A stretch of DNA of 64,000 nt, taken from NCBI RefSeq assembly GCF_007997135.1, contig NZ_VORU01000002.1, positions 402,428 through 466,427 on the forward strand, given 5' to 3'. Numbering within the stretch: the first letter of the stretch is position 1; each line of letters starts with the position of its first letter. The notes under the pieces were generated by a model, which saw only the letters and a program-made list of their open reading frames with translations, was not told the DNA's origin and did not search any database. Positions 17,153 to 25,694 of this stretch are shown piece after piece. The position numbers and the translations under genes are program-made. The stretch is from Aequorivita lipolytica. GTDB taxonomy: Bacteria > Bacteroidota > Bacteroidia > Flavobacteriales > Flavobacteriaceae.

Positions 17153-17303
17153 GGCTGTCTGAAAAGTAAAATCAATCGGTATGTCTGGTCGAGCACTTCG
17201 GCTTCGCTCAGGATAAACTAAAGTCGAGACCTAATTATAAGTCAGAAACTTTAAGTTCTCGACTGCGCTCGAACTGACCTACAAAACTACTTTTTAGACA
17301 GCC
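17153..17303. repeat. 151-bp MITE-like or hairpin repeat with 16-bp terminal inverted repeats
   Basis: Ends are GGCTGTCTGAAAAGTA (17153-17168) and the complement of GGCTGTCTAAAAAGTA (17288-17303), 15 of 16 positions matching. The interior carries TCTCGACTGCGCTCGA, found again at 34385-34400. No transposase is inside and no clear target-site duplication is seen. It could also act as a terminator for the T9SS pair. Confidence 0.6.
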
Positions 17304-17398
17304 ACTTTTATTTTTCGCAACTTTGTCAAATTTAATATAGAGCATCAAACATTGTATTCCAAAAAGTCGTGTTTCAAACCGTCCTGGTTCAAGCCGTC

Positions 17399-17416
17399 AT
17401 TTTTGTTAACAAAAAT
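17399..17416. promoter_or_regulatory. 18-bp perfect palindrome upstream of recA
   Basis: ATTTTTGTT joined to AACAAAAAT. Its right edge is 22 bases upstream of the predicted recA -33 box, where an activator or repressor site would fit. Confidence 0.4.
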
Positions 17417-17438
17417 CCTTCCCCCTTTAGATTTAAAT

Positions 17439-17470
17439 TTTGCCTCAAGCACAAAGAAATAGTATCTTAG
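17439..17470 (+). promoter_or_regulatory. recA promoter (-33/-7)
   Basis: TTTG at 17439-17442, a 20-base spacer, then TATCTTAG at 17463-17470, one mismatch from TAnnTTTG. This predicts a leader of roughly 60 bases. Confidence 0.5.
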
Positions 17471-17538
17471 CATCTTCATCCTCCGAAGCATTTTTCTTGC
17501 GAAGGAGGAATAAAATTCCATCATAAAACACACTGAAA

Positions 17539-18546
17539 ATGAGCACCGAAAAAGAAGCAAAACTAAAAGCATTAAAGCTTACTCTCGATAAACTAGACAA
17601 GACATACGGCAAGGGAACGGTAATGAAAATGGGCGATCGCGCTGTTGAAGATGTGGAAGTAATCCCAACAGGCTCACTTGGTTTAGATGTAGCCCTCGGC
17701 GTTGGCGGTTATCCACGCGGAAGAGTTATTGAAATATACGGTCCAGAATCTTCTGGTAAAACCACATTGACGCTTCACGCCATAGCAGAAGCACAAAAAA
17801 AAGGAGGCATTGCAGCTTTTATCGATGCTGAACATGCCTTTGATAGAGGTTATGCTGAAAAACTTGGGATTGATGTTGAAAACCTTATTATTTCGCAGCC
17901 AGATAACGGGGAACAAGCTTTGGAAATCACAGATAATCTGATTAGAAGTGGAGCTATAGATATTATTGTTATTGATTCTGTTGCGGCTTTGACTCCAAAA
18001 AGCGAAATAGAAGGCGAAATGGGCGATAGTAAAATGGGGCTTCACGCACGTTTAATGAGCCAAGCTTTAAGAAAACTTACTGGGTCCATCAGCAAAACAA
18101 AATGTACGGTAATATTTATTAACCAGTTACGTGAAAAAATAGGTGTAATGTTCGGAAATCCGGAAACTACAACGGGTGGAAACGCCTTAAAATTTTACGC
18201 TTCCGTGCGATTGGACATTCGCCGCTCTACACAGATTAAAGATACCAACAGCAACGCAATGGGTAATAAAACCCGCGTAAAAGTTGTAAAGAACAAAGTG
18301 GCACCACCTTTCAAACAAGTGGAATTCGACATTATGTATGGCGAAGGAATCTCCAAAGTTGGTGAAATTATAGACCTTGGCGTTGATTTTGAAATCATCA
18401 AAAAAGCAGGTTCATGGTTCAGCTATGACGAGACCAAACTTGGGCAGGGTCGCGATGCCGTAAAAGCACTTCTTTTGGACAATCCAGAATTAATGGACGA
18501 ACTGGAAAAGAAAATTAAAGACGCAATAGCGGCAATAAGCAAATAA
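17539..18546 (+). CDS. recA: Recombinase RecA
   Basis: 335 residues, full length. RecA forms ATP-dependent filaments on single-stranded DNA for homologous recombination and DNA-damage response. Walker A GPESSGKT at 68-75, the [11 protein letters not shown]alker B strand, loop L1 around EGEMGDS, and the L2 segment [21 protein letters not shown] are all intact. The C-terminal acidic/lysine tail is short, as in other Bacteroidota. It is a single gene. Most Bacteroidota lack a standard SOS box, and I see none; a palindrome upstream could serve instead. Confidence 0.98.
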   Translation: MSTEKEAKLKALKLTLDKLDKTYGKGTVMKMGDRAVEDVEVIPTGSLGLDVALGVGGYPRGRVIEIYGPESSGKTTLTLHAIAEAQKKGGIAAFIDAEHAFDRGYAEKLGIDVENLIISQPDNGEQALEITDNLIRSGAIDIIVIDSVAALTPKSEIEGEMGDSKMGLHARLMSQALRKLTGSISKTKCTVIFINQLREKIGVMFGNPETTTGGNALKFYASVRLDIRRSTQIKDTNSNAMGNKTRVKVVKNKVAPPFKQVEFDIMYGEGISKVGEIIDLGVDFEIIKKAGSWFSYDETKLGQGRDAVKALLLDNPELMDELEKKIKDAIAAISK

Positions 18547-18673
18547 TTTTTCAGCGAACCACGCAACCCTTTTGATACACTGGTATCTACAGAATGTAGG
18601 AACCTTGATTATTACGGTTGCCCTCTAAAATAAAGAGGTATTTACAACGGAACAATAACTCACGGTACTACGT

Positions 18674-19213
18674 TTGACATTAGACGAGCTCATAAAACAA
18701 TGCAAAAATCAAGATGCAACGGCGCAGGGCGAACTGTACAAACAGTACAACAGAGTCCTTTTTGCTATATGTCTTCGGTATTCTCCCAATTATACAGAGG
18801 CTGAAGATAATTTGCAGGATGCTTTTATAACCATTTTTAAAAAAGTGGAGCAGTATCATGGCAAAGGTTCTTTTGAAGGTTGGATGAAACGTGTTACCGT
18901 AAACACTGTACTTCAAAAATATAGAAAACAACGCACCTTTGAAATTGTTGATGAAGGGCAGATTGAAGATGAAGCCGAGGTGGAAATTGAAAGCGAGGAA
19001 ATCCCGTTGGATTTTCTGCTGAAAATTGTACAGGAGCTGCCAGATAGATACAGATTGGTTTTCAGTATGTATGTTATGGATGGCTATCAGCACAAAGAGA
19101 TAGCTGAAATGTTAGGAATCAGCGATGGCACGTCTAAATCAAACCTGGCACGGGCCAGAATGATTTTGAAAAATAAGATTGAAGACTATAATGCTAAAAA
19201 TTATAACACTTAA
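18674..19213 (+). CDS. ECF-type RNA polymerase sigma factor
   Basis: 179 residues read from a TTG start (LTLDELIKQC, like the usual MTLDELI start in relatives). No ATG gives a complete region 2. Region 2 contains CLRYSPNYTEAEDNLQDAFITIF and the GSFEGWMKRVTVNTVLQKYRK segment for -10 recognition; region 4 is ELPDRYRLVFSMYVMDGYQHKEIAEMLGIS, a helix-turn-helix for -35 recognition. The acidic linker (EDEAEVEIESEE) is long. It is followed 90 bases later by a membrane/beta-barrel protein that is probably its regulator. Flavobacterial relatives of this group include SigP-like factors tied to envelope and T9SS control; that link is inference. Confidence 0.9.
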   Translation: MTLDELIKQCKNQDATAQGELYKQYNRVLFAICLRYSPNYTEAEDNLQDAFITIFKKVEQYHGKGSFEGWMKRVTVNTVLQKYRKQRTFEIVDEGQIEDEAEVEIESEEIPLDFLLKIVQELPDRYRLVFSMYVMDGYQHKEIAEMLGISDGTSKSNLARARMILKNKIEDYNAKNYNT

Positions 19214-19303
19214 AGCATTGTATGATTGTTTAGATTGAAAATGTAAGCCTCTGCTTTCGGGTAGAGGTTTTACAAAAAAAATTTCCTTATAAAAGGAAAA
19301 AGA

Positions 19304-20860
19304 ATGAAAGAAAAGAAAAACATAGACAACATTTTCACCGAAGGTTTCAAAAATTTTGAAGCCACTCCTTCGCCGCGCGTTTGGGAAAATATCCAGGCAG
19401 AGCTGAATAAGGATAAAAAAGAACGCAAGGTTATTCCGCTGTGGATTAAACTTGGTGGTGTTGCTGCGTTGATTGCACTGTTGTTGACTGTTGGCAATTC
19501 ACTTTACAATTCTTCAAATAAAACAGTTGCTCCAGAAATTACCAATGAAAATATAGAACAGACGGAAAAGCAATTTCAAGAAAATGAATCTGGGATTGAA
19601 AAGCATGATAATGCATCGCAAGTAGCCTCGGAAGATAAAACGCGTCAAGATGAATTGACTGAGCAGTCCGATGCTTCTAGTACTTCAGAGAAAAAAGACG
19701 AAACAAAATCTTCGAATAAAGTTTTCAAAAACAACTCTAAAAAAGACGGGAATACTGTAATTGCATCAAGTAATTCTGAAAGTAATTTATCAAAGATTAA
19801 CCGGAACTCTAAGTCTGATTTGCCTGAAAAGCAGGCTTCAAAAAATGATTTAAATGAAGTGGTAGTCGCTTCAAAAAATAATTCTGAAAAGGTCAACTCT
19901 AACGCAAACAGAGAAAAAACCACCGAAAGCATTATTGAAAAGTACGGCGCTATTTTCGAAAACAAAAAAGAAAGCGTTGCCGCAAACGAAAATCTCCAAA
20001 AGAAAAATTCCGAAGAAAGCTTAGTAAAAACTGAGGAAGAGATAGCCAAAGATCCAAAAAATAAAAAATCAATCTTTGATGCAATTGCTGAAAAAGATGA
20101 AGAAACAATTTCCGAAAAAAAGACAAAACAAATTCCCGAACATCGCTGGATGGTAGCACCAAACGTAGCTCCAGTTTATTATAGCAGTTTTGGCAATGGT
20201 TCTTCAATAGATCCAACATTTGCAGATAATCCGCAAGATGGAGACGTTAATATGAGTTATGGAGTGCAAGTAAGTTATACGGTTAGCAACCGTTTGAGCA
20301 TACGTACCGGTGTTAATAATGTTGATTTAGGTTATAGTACTTCGGGCATAGAGGTAGGTACAGGCCCAGTAGCTGTTGCGTTGCGATCTGTTGATTATGG
20401 AAGTAATAATATTGTTGTAACGGCTGTGGATCAAGGATCTTTTGCCAATGCTGCCCCATCAAACGGTTTTGGAGAAATAATCCCGAAATCTACACAAGGG
20501 AATGCCCAGCTTATTCAGAATATCAATTATTACGAAGTACCCGTTGAGCTCAAATATGCTGTAATTAACAGCAGATTTAGCGTAAATGTAATTGGAGGTT
20601 TAAGCACGCTGTTTTTGGGTAATAATGAAATTTCAGTGAAGGCTGATAATTTTAGTACCGTGCTGGGAGAGGCAAACAATCTTTCCAGTGTAAGTTTTTC
20701 AACTAACGTCGGGCTGGGACTGGACTATAAACTGTCCAAAAAATTTACGTTTAATATTGAGCCAATGTTTAAATACCAGCTCAACCCATATACCGATTCA
20801 TCTGTAAACTTTAAGCCTTATTATTTGGGTGTTTACAGTGGATTGAGTTTCAGGTTTTAG
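19304..20860 (+). CDS. Putative anti-sigma-like inner-membrane anchor fused to outer-membrane beta-barrel domain
   Basis: 518 residues. The N-terminus (about 1-45) has the DNIFTEGFKNFEATPSPRVWENIQ pattern split by the family-type PxxxW, as in Bacteroidota anti-sigma-like proteins. One membrane helix follows at about 46-66 (IKLGGVAALIALLLTVGNSL). Then comes a roughly 200-residue Ser/Asn/Lys/Glu-rich linker, and from about residue 285 a beta-strand-rich region with alternating aromatic residues ending in YSGLSFRF, the terminal Phe signature of outer-membrane barrels. One chain may therefore reach from cytoplasm to outer membrane. It lies directly after the ECF sigma gene and probably regulates it. 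Confidence 0.75.
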   Translation: MKEKKNIDNIFTEGFKNFEATPSPRVWENIQAELNKDKKERKVIPLWIKLGGVAALIALLLTVGNSLYNSSNKTVAPEITNENIEQTEKQFQENESGIEKHDNASQVASEDKTRQDELTEQSDASSTSEKKDETKSSNKVFKNNSKKDGNTVIASSNSESNLSKINRNSKSDLPEKQASKNDLNEVVVASKNNSEKVNSNANREKTTESIIEKYGAIFENKKESVAANENLQKKNSEESLVKTEEEIAKDPKNKKSIFDAIAEKDEETISEKKTKQIPEHRWMVAPNVAPVYYSSFGNGSSIDPTFADNPQDGDVNMSYGVQVSYTVSNRLSIRTGVNNVDLGYSTSGIEVGTGPVAVALRSVDYGSNNIVVTAVDQGSFANAAPSNGFGEIIPKSTQGNAQLIQNINYYEVPVELKYAVINSRFSVNVIGGLSTLFLGNNEISVKADNFSTVLGEANNLSSVSFSTNVGLGLDYKLSKKFTFNIEPMFKYQLNPYTDSSVNFKPYYLGVYSGLSFRF

Positions 20861-20912
20861 GTTAGTTTTTAGTTGAATGTGTTTGATATACTTCAAACAA
20901 AATGATTGAGAG

Positions 20913-20944
20913 AAAACCGTTCTGCGCCATAGAACGGTTTTTTT
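20913..20944 (+). terminator. Intrinsic terminator
   Basis: 11-bp stem (20913-20923 with 20931-20941), 7-base loop, T-run to 20944. Sits between convergent genes and ends the sigma-regulator unit; the A-run on the left also serves plsC. Confidence 0.85.
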
Positions 20945-20949
20945 ATGCG

Positions 20950-21693
20950 CTAAACTGTAGGATGGAGTAATTCATTTAAAATAACAGTTCTTGTTTCTTT
21001 TTTCAATTCCTTTCTTTTTTCTAAAGTAAGCCCCGCTGTAGGAATTAACTTGTGAACCTTCACACGCATCTTTCCTGGGCTACCAATAAAAAATGAATAT
21101 GGGAAACGTTTTTTGTTATCGTGAAAAGTCATAGGCGCAATTGGTATTTGATGTTCAATGGAAAGCCGAAATGCTCCGTCTTTAAACTCATCCAATAAAA
21201 TTGAAAGATCATCCGGTACCCCACCTTCTGGAAAAATGCAAACGCTCAAACCTTCATTCAACCGTATTTCTGCCCTTCTAAAAGCTTCAACGCGGCTTTT
21301 TGTATTTCCACGATCTACCAAAATACAAGTGCGTTTGTAAATGGAACCGAACAAAGGAATCTTTGCCAACTCCTTTTTTCCAACAAAAACAAAAGGATTT
21401 TTTGTGGAATAGAACATCAACATAATATCTGCCATGGATGTATGGTTTGCGACGAACATATAACTTTCTCCTTTTTTATACTGAACATCACGTTTTATTA
21501 TGGGATAACATCCTATACCAAAAATTATAAACGCAGACCAAGTACGAGCAACTTTAAAGAAAAATGGATACCAAGAATGTTTTAGAATGCTAATTATTAG
21601 AAAAGGAAAAAGTAAGATGGTAGCCAGAGCTATTATCAAATAGAACCAAATGCGGTAAAACGTTGCAAAGATTTGTTTAAAAAGTTTCATCAA
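20950..21693 (-). CDS. 1-acyl-sn-glycerol-3-phosphate acyltransferase (PlsC family)
   Basis: 247 residues. Membrane-bound acyltransferase making phosphatidic acid from lysophosphatidic acid. Hydrophobic N-terminus with two likely membrane segments (about 10-38 and 50-64). Catalytic HX4D motif NHTSMAD with His84 and Asp89; FPEGG at 154-158 for glycerol-phosphate binding. Two adjacent ATGs exist (21693 and 21690); the first is used. It is divergent from trpS with a short shared intergenic region. Confidence 0.9.
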   Translation of the reverse strand: MMKLFKQIFATFYRIWFYLIIALATILLFPFLIISILKHSWYPFFFKVARTWSAFIIFGIGCYPIIKRDVQYKKGESYMFVANHTSMADIMLMFYSTKNPFVFVGKKELAKIPLFGSIYKRTCILVDRGNTKSRVEAFRRAEIRLNEGLSVCIFPEGGVPDDLSILLDEFKDGAFRLSIEHQIPIAPMTFHDNKKRFPYSFFIGSPGKMRVKVHKLIPTAGLTLEKRKELKKETRTVILNELLHPTV

Positions 21694-21738
21694 GCTTCAA
21701 AAGTAATGATTTGAACGATGCAAATAAATCAAAAAAAG

Positions 21739-21746
21739 TACCTTTG
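21739..21746 (+). promoter_or_regulatory. trpS -7 promoter element
   Basis: TACCTTTG matches TAnnTTTG and lies 18 bases before the ATG at 21765, which argues against any start upstream of 21765. Confidence 0.6.
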
Positions 21747-21764
21747 CTGAAATTTTTCAGAACC

Positions 21765-22742
21765 ATGTCCAGAATACTCACAGGAATACAAAGTACAAAT
21801 ACCCCGCACCTAGGAAACCTTTTGGGAGCAATCATTCCCGCTATTGAAATGGCAAACGATCCCAAAAACGAGTCGTTTCTTTTTATTGCGGATATGCACT
21901 CACTTACACAGATAAAAAATCCAGTAACGCTTCGGGAAAACACCTATAGCGCTGCTGCAACTTGGTTAGCTTTTGGGTTGGATATAGAACGTGTGGTTTT
22001 TTATCGCCAAAGTGACGTGCCGCAGACTACGGAACTTTCTTGGTATTTAAGCTGCTTTTTTCCGTTCCAAAGATTAACATTGGCACATTCCTTTAAAGAC
22101 AAAGCGGACAGGCTGGAAGATGTGAATGCAGGCCTTTTTACGTATCCAATGCTCATGGCAGCTGATATATTATTGTACGATGCCGAAATTGTACCAGTCG
22201 GGAAAGACCAAATGCAGCACATTGAAATAACCCGCGATGTTGCGTCACGTTTTCATTCTCAAATGGGTGAAACCTTTGTAATGCCCGTTGGAAAAGTGCA
22301 AGAGGAAACCATGTACGTTCCCGGGACGGACGGAACCAAAATGAGTAAATCCAAAGGGAATTTTATTAATATATTTTTGGATGACAAAAAGCTTAGGAAG
22401 CAGGTAATGGGCATTGAAACAGATAGCACGCCGATGGAAGAACCAAAAGATCCTGATACTTGCAATGTTTTTGGTATATATAAATTATTGGCTTCAAAGG
22501 AAGAAGTGGTGCAGATGCGAAAAAACTACGAAGCTGGAAACTATGGCTACGGCCATGCCAAACAAGCTTTGTTTGAATTGATAGTCGAAAAATTTTGTGA
22601 AGAACGTGCTCGTTATAAATATTTTATGGAAAATCTTCCCGAAATAGATGCAGCATTGGCCACTGGCGCCGAAAAGGCTCGAAAGATTGCGAATGGTGTT
22701 TTGAAAAGAGTTCGCGAAAAAATGGGTTATCAAGCTAACTGA
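21765..22742 (+). CDS. trpS: Tryptophan--tRNA ligase
   Basis: 325 residues from the ATG at 21765 (MSRILTGIQ). The in-frame TTG at 21711 would precede the promoter and is rejected. Class I synthetase charging tRNA-Trp: HIGH-equivalent TPHLGN at 13-18 and KMSKS at 192-196 are intact. The leader is too short for a T-box, which is expected in Bacteroidota. Its 3' end overlaps the convergent dprA gene by 13 bases. Confidence 0.96.
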   Translation: MSRILTGIQSTNTPHLGNLLGAIIPAIEMANDPKNESFLFIADMHSLTQIKNPVTLRENTYSAAATWLAFGLDIERVVFYRQSDVPQTTELSWYLSCFFPFQRLTLAHSFKDKADRLEDVNAGLFTYPMLMAADILLYDAEIVPVGKDQMQHIEITRDVASRFHSQMGETFVMPVGKVQEETMYVPGTDGTKMSKSKGNFINIFLDDKKLRKQVMGIETDSTPMEEPKDPDTCNVFGIYKLLASKEEVVQMRKNYEAGNYGYGHAKQALFELIVEKFCEERARYKYFMENLPEIDAALATGAEKARKIANGVLKRVREKMGYQAN

Positions 22743-23833
22743 AACAATTTACCCGGCAACGGGCGTACCACACCTTTCAATTCCATATTCATCAAGATGC
22801 TTGCGGCTTTGTATGCGGGAATATTGCATTCCAAAGCGATAGTATCTAAAAGTTCTTTTTCTTTTTCCTTTAAAAAGCGAAAAACAACTTTTTCCTCTTC
22901 ATCCAGTTCTACAAAAAGTTGGGTCTGTTTTGGCTTTTGATTTTTGTTCAGTTCCCAGCCCAGCATATATATTATATCTGCAGCACTAGTGAGCAGCTGT
23001 GCTTTTTGTTGTTTTATTAAATTATTGCAGCCGCGACTTTGGCTGTCTGTAGCTCTTCCTGGAACTGCAAAAACTTCTCTATCGTATGAATTTGCAATAT
23101 CTGCAGTTACCAAACTTCCGCCTTTTTCGGCAGATTCTATAACAATGGTTGCTTCGGAAAGACCTGCGATAATTCGATTTCGTTTTAAAAAATTATTTCT
23201 ATCAAAATTATCGCTGCTCCAAAACTCAGAGATTAATCCGCCATTTTCCTCAATTTCCTGAACATATCTTTTATGGGTTTTTGGATAAATTTGGTTAAGA
23301 CCGTGAGCCAAACACGCTATATTCTGCAGGTTGTTGTCAATAGCAGCTTTGTGTGCGCAAATATCAACACCATAGGCTAAACCTGAAACAATCACGGGGT
23401 TTAGCGGAGCGATCTCTTCAATTAAATTTTGACAAAAAGCATTGCCGTAACTAGTAATTTTTCGGGTGCCAACAATGCTAATTATTTTCTTCCCAACTAA
23501 ATCTATATTTCCGCGTTGGAAGAAAAGAATAGGGCCGTCTAAACAGTGCTTTAGTTTTTCAGGATAAGTTTTATCTAGAAAATAGCTGTATTCAATATTA
23601 TTTTCTTCAATAAAGTTTAACTCGGCATCTGCTTCTTCCAGTTGTAGTTTTAGATTTATCTCCCTTAAACGCAGAAGACCGATACCATCAATTTTGGCAA
23701 GACTACTTGTTTTCTCTTTAAAAATCGCTTCCGCAGAACCCATTTTCCGTAGTAATTTTTTTGCTGAAATATCACCCAGATTTGGAATTCGCTGCAATGC
23801 AAGCGTATAACGCAGTTCATTTTTTGAAAGCAT
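22730..23833 (-). CDS. dprA: DNA-processing protein DprA
   Basis: 367 residues from the ATG at 23833 (MLSKNELRYTLALQ); an upstream ATG at 23860 is possible but adds unconserved residues. DprA loads RecA onto incoming single-stranded DNA during transformation. Helix-hairpin-helix N-terminus (IPNLGDISAKKLLRKMG, GIGLLRL), Rossmann-like core with GTRKITSYG and GLAYGVDICAHKAAI, and a C-terminal winged-helix-like domain. The ending overlaps trpS tail to tail by 13 bases. No other competence genes are in view. Confidence 0.94.
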   Translation of the reverse strand: MLSKNELRYTLALQRIPNLGDISAKKLLRKMGSAEAIFKEKTSSLAKIDGIGLLRLREINLKLQLEEADAELNFIEENNIEYSYFLDKTYPEKLKHCLDGPILFFQRGNIDLVGKKIISIVGTRKITSYGNAFCQNLIEEIAPLNPVIVSGLAYGVDICAHKAAIDNNLQNIACLAHGLNQIYPKTHKRYVQEIEENGGLISEFWSSDNFDRNNFLKRNRIIAGLSEATIVIESAEKGGSLVTADIANSYDREVFAVPGRATDSQSRGCNNLIKQQKAQLLTSAADIIYMLGWELNKNQKPKQTQLFVELDEEEKVVFRFLKEKEKELLDTIALECNIPAYKAASILMNMELKGVVRPLPGKLFQLA

Positions 23834-23909
23834 AATTTTGAAATTAAAACCGGGGAGCAACTTTAAAAATACAATTTTTTAAGTTGTTAATAAATTACCA
23901 ACACAAAAA

Positions 23910-23939
23910 TTGGATTGCCTCTAAAAAAGGCTAATTTTG
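23910..23939 (+). promoter_or_regulatory. Complete -33/-7 promoter placed for a leaderless transcript
   Basis: TTG at 23910-23912, 19-base spacer, TAATTTTG at 23932-23939. The ATG at 23945 is only 5 bases past the element, about where transcription should begin. Confidence 0.6.
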
Positions 23940-23944
23940 TTTAT

Positions 23945-24883
23945 ATGCAACTTACAACCTACATATCTGACCTGCTTTACCGATACGAATGTGTTATTAT
24001 TCCTGGTTTTGGCGCGTTTCTTACGCGTTATAAATCTGCGCACATTGATGACGCTTCAAATACTTTTAATCCGCCTTCCAAAATTGTTTCGTTCAACAAA
24101 CAATTACAAGCCAATGATGGATTGTTCGCCAACTACGTAGCTTCGGCAGAAAAATGTAGCTATGAAACGGCTCTACAAAAAATAAGAAATTTTACTGCTG
24201 AAATTTCGAAGGAGCTTTCAGATGGGAAAACCATTTCGTTAAAAAATATAGGGGAATTTGCATTAAACGAAGAAAAGTTACTTCAGTTTGAACCCTTGCA
24301 CCAACAGAATTTTAGTACTTCGGCATTTGGGCTTTCTTCGTTTGTTTCACCAAAAATAAGTCGCGAAGTTTATAAAGAAACCGTAACAGCGTTGGAGGAA
24401 AAAGCTCCAATACATTTTACCCCAGAGAGAAGAGCTGCAAAACCATACCTTAAATATGCTGCAATTGCGGTTATTGCTCTTTCAGCAGTAGGTTTTGGAA
24501 GCTTAAAATTGTACGAAAGTCAAGTCCAAAAATTTAATTTCGCCGAAAGGCAAAAGGCTAATTCGCTTGTCGAAAATCAAATTCAGGAGGCTACTTTTGT
24601 TATTGAAAGTCCACTGCCCGTACTCAGTTTGCAGGTTCCAAAACACACGGGAATGTACCATATTGTTGCAGGGGCTTACCGTATGGAAGAAAATGCATCC
24701 AGAAAAGTTGAGCAACTGCGCGAAAAAGGCTACTCTCCTCTAAAAATGGACGCTAATCGTTACGGACTTCACCAAGTTCTCTACGCAAGTTTTGACGATA
24801 GCGTGGAGGCGCAACAAAAGCTTTACGAAATTCAAAGAAATGAAAATGCTGACGCTTGGCTTTTGGTTCAAGAGATTCAGTAA
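23945..24883 (+). CDS. HU/CCDC81-like and SPOR domain protein
   Basis: 312 residues from the ATG at 23945 (MQLTTYISDLLYRYECV); the reading frame opens earlier but would start before the promoter. N-terminal HU-like CCDC81 domains (VIIPGFGAFLTRY, DGKTISLKNIGEF) occupy about residues 1-130. A single membrane helix follows (KYAAIAVIALSAVGFGSLKLY), then a C-terminal SPOR domain (about 235-312, MYHIVAGAYRMEENASRKVEQL split by normal family spacing) that should bind denuded peptidoglycan at the division septum. The cytoplasmic HU part and periplasmic SPOR part suggest a link between septum and chromosome or filament; the function is not established. Confidence 0.88.
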   Translation: MQLTTYISDLLYRYECVIIPGFGAFLTRYKSAHIDDASNTFNPPSKIVSFNKQLQANDGLFANYVASAEKCSYETALQKIRNFTAEISKELSDGKTISLKNIGEFALNEEKLLQFEPLHQQNFSTSAFGLSSFVSPKISREVYKETVTALEEKAPIHFTPERRAAKPYLKYAAIAVIALSAVGFGSLKLYESQVQKFNFAERQKANSLVENQIQEATFVIESPLPVLSLQVPKHTGMYHIVAGAYRMEENASRKVEQLREKGYSPLKMDANRYGLHQVLYASFDDSVEAQQKLYEIQRNENADAWLLVQEIQ

Positions 24884-24967
24884 TCAGTGGTCAATACATA
24901 TGGTTCAGTAGTCAGTGGGTTGTTTAAATACAACTAACTTTTGCTTACTCTTTCTTCTTTTCTTAGG

Positions 24968-24975
24968 TATCTTTG
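24968..24975 (+). promoter_or_regulatory. -7 promoter element of thioesterase gene
   Basis: TATCTTTG matches TAnnTTTG, 14 bases before the ATG at 24990. Confidence 0.5.
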
Positions 24976-24989
24976 CAAAAAAAACATAG

Positions 24990-25499
24990 ATGCAATCAAA
25001 AACGCCAATACAGTCACTCACTATATATACAGACATGGTTTTGCCGAGCGAGACCAACCCAATAGGAAATATGTTTGGGGGCGAGCTTTTGGCAAGAATG
25101 GACAGGGCAGCGAGTATTGCAGCGCGCCGCCACAGCCGCAGGATTGTGGTTACTGCTTCTGTGAACCACGTAGCTTTCAACAAAATGATTCCTTTGGGAA
25201 GCGTAGTGACAGTTGAGGCGAAAGTATCCAGAGCGTTTAACAGTTCTATGGAAGTCTACATGGATGTTTTTATTGAAGACCGCGAGAGCGGTGAAAGAAG
25301 TCTTTCCAATGAAGCTATATACACTTTTGTTGCGGTGGACGAAATGGGAAGTCCAGTTCGTGTTCCAGAGCTTGTTCCCGAAACCGATCTAGAAAAAAAG
25401 CGTTTTGAGGCGGCGCTTCGACGAAAACAATTGAGTCTTGTTCTTGCCGGAAAAATGAAGCCTTCTGATGCTACAGAATTAAAGGCTTTATTTCAATAA
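24990..25499 (+). CDS. Acyl-CoA thioesterase, hotdog fold (YciA/BFIT type)
   Basis: 169 residues. Hydrolyses acyl-CoA to free fatty acid and CoA in the cytoplasm. The hotdog signature is seen in ETNPIGNMFGGELLARMD, where the Asn-x-x-Gly-Gly helix and the Asp two helical turns later are characteristic of YciA-like enzymes, and in VNHVAFNKMIPLG on the second strand. Single gene with its own promoter element. Chain-length preference is not readable from the sequence. Confidence 0.9.
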   Translation: MQSKTPIQSLTIYTDMVLPSETNPIGNMFGGELLARMDRAASIAARRHSRRIVVTASVNHVAFNKMIPLGSVVTVEAKVSRAFNSSMEVYMDVFIEDRESGERSLSNEAIYTFVAVDEMGSPVRVPELVPETDLEKKRFEAALRRKQLSLVLAGKMKPSDATELKALFQ

Positions 25500-25694
25500 A
25501 ATCCACAAATTTTTATAAACTGTTGATTTAGTTGGTCTTTGTCGACACTATTTTGTGTTAAAATGTAATATTTTCGCAAAATCATGATTGCTTTAAAGGC
25601 GGTATTAAATATATTTGGAATCCTTTCTTGAAAAATTTAAGATATTTTTTAATTGAGGATTTTTTAAAATCTATTTACAAACCTATTCAAAATC

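Larger units (their letters stand above)
17128..17538. other. Intergenic region before recA: MITE-like hairpin, palindrome and promoter
   Basis: 411 bases without a gene. From left to right: the 151-base inverted-repeat element (17153-17303), a perfect 18-bp palindrome (17399-17416), and a recA promoter (17439-17470). A minus-strand reading frame at 17345-17572 overlaps the recA start and looks spurious. Confidence 0.7.

Noticed and set aside
17345..17572. 75-codon minus-strand reading frame upstream of recA
   Set aside because: It overlaps the recA start and promoter, and has low-complexity composition without a recognisable domain.
21711..21764. TTG start for trpS
   Set aside because: It lies upstream of the -7 element; the ATG at 21765 gives the conserved MSRILTGIQ.
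21693..21765. T-box leader for trpS
   Set aside because: Leader after the predicted start is about 15 bases; there is no room for a specifier hairpin.
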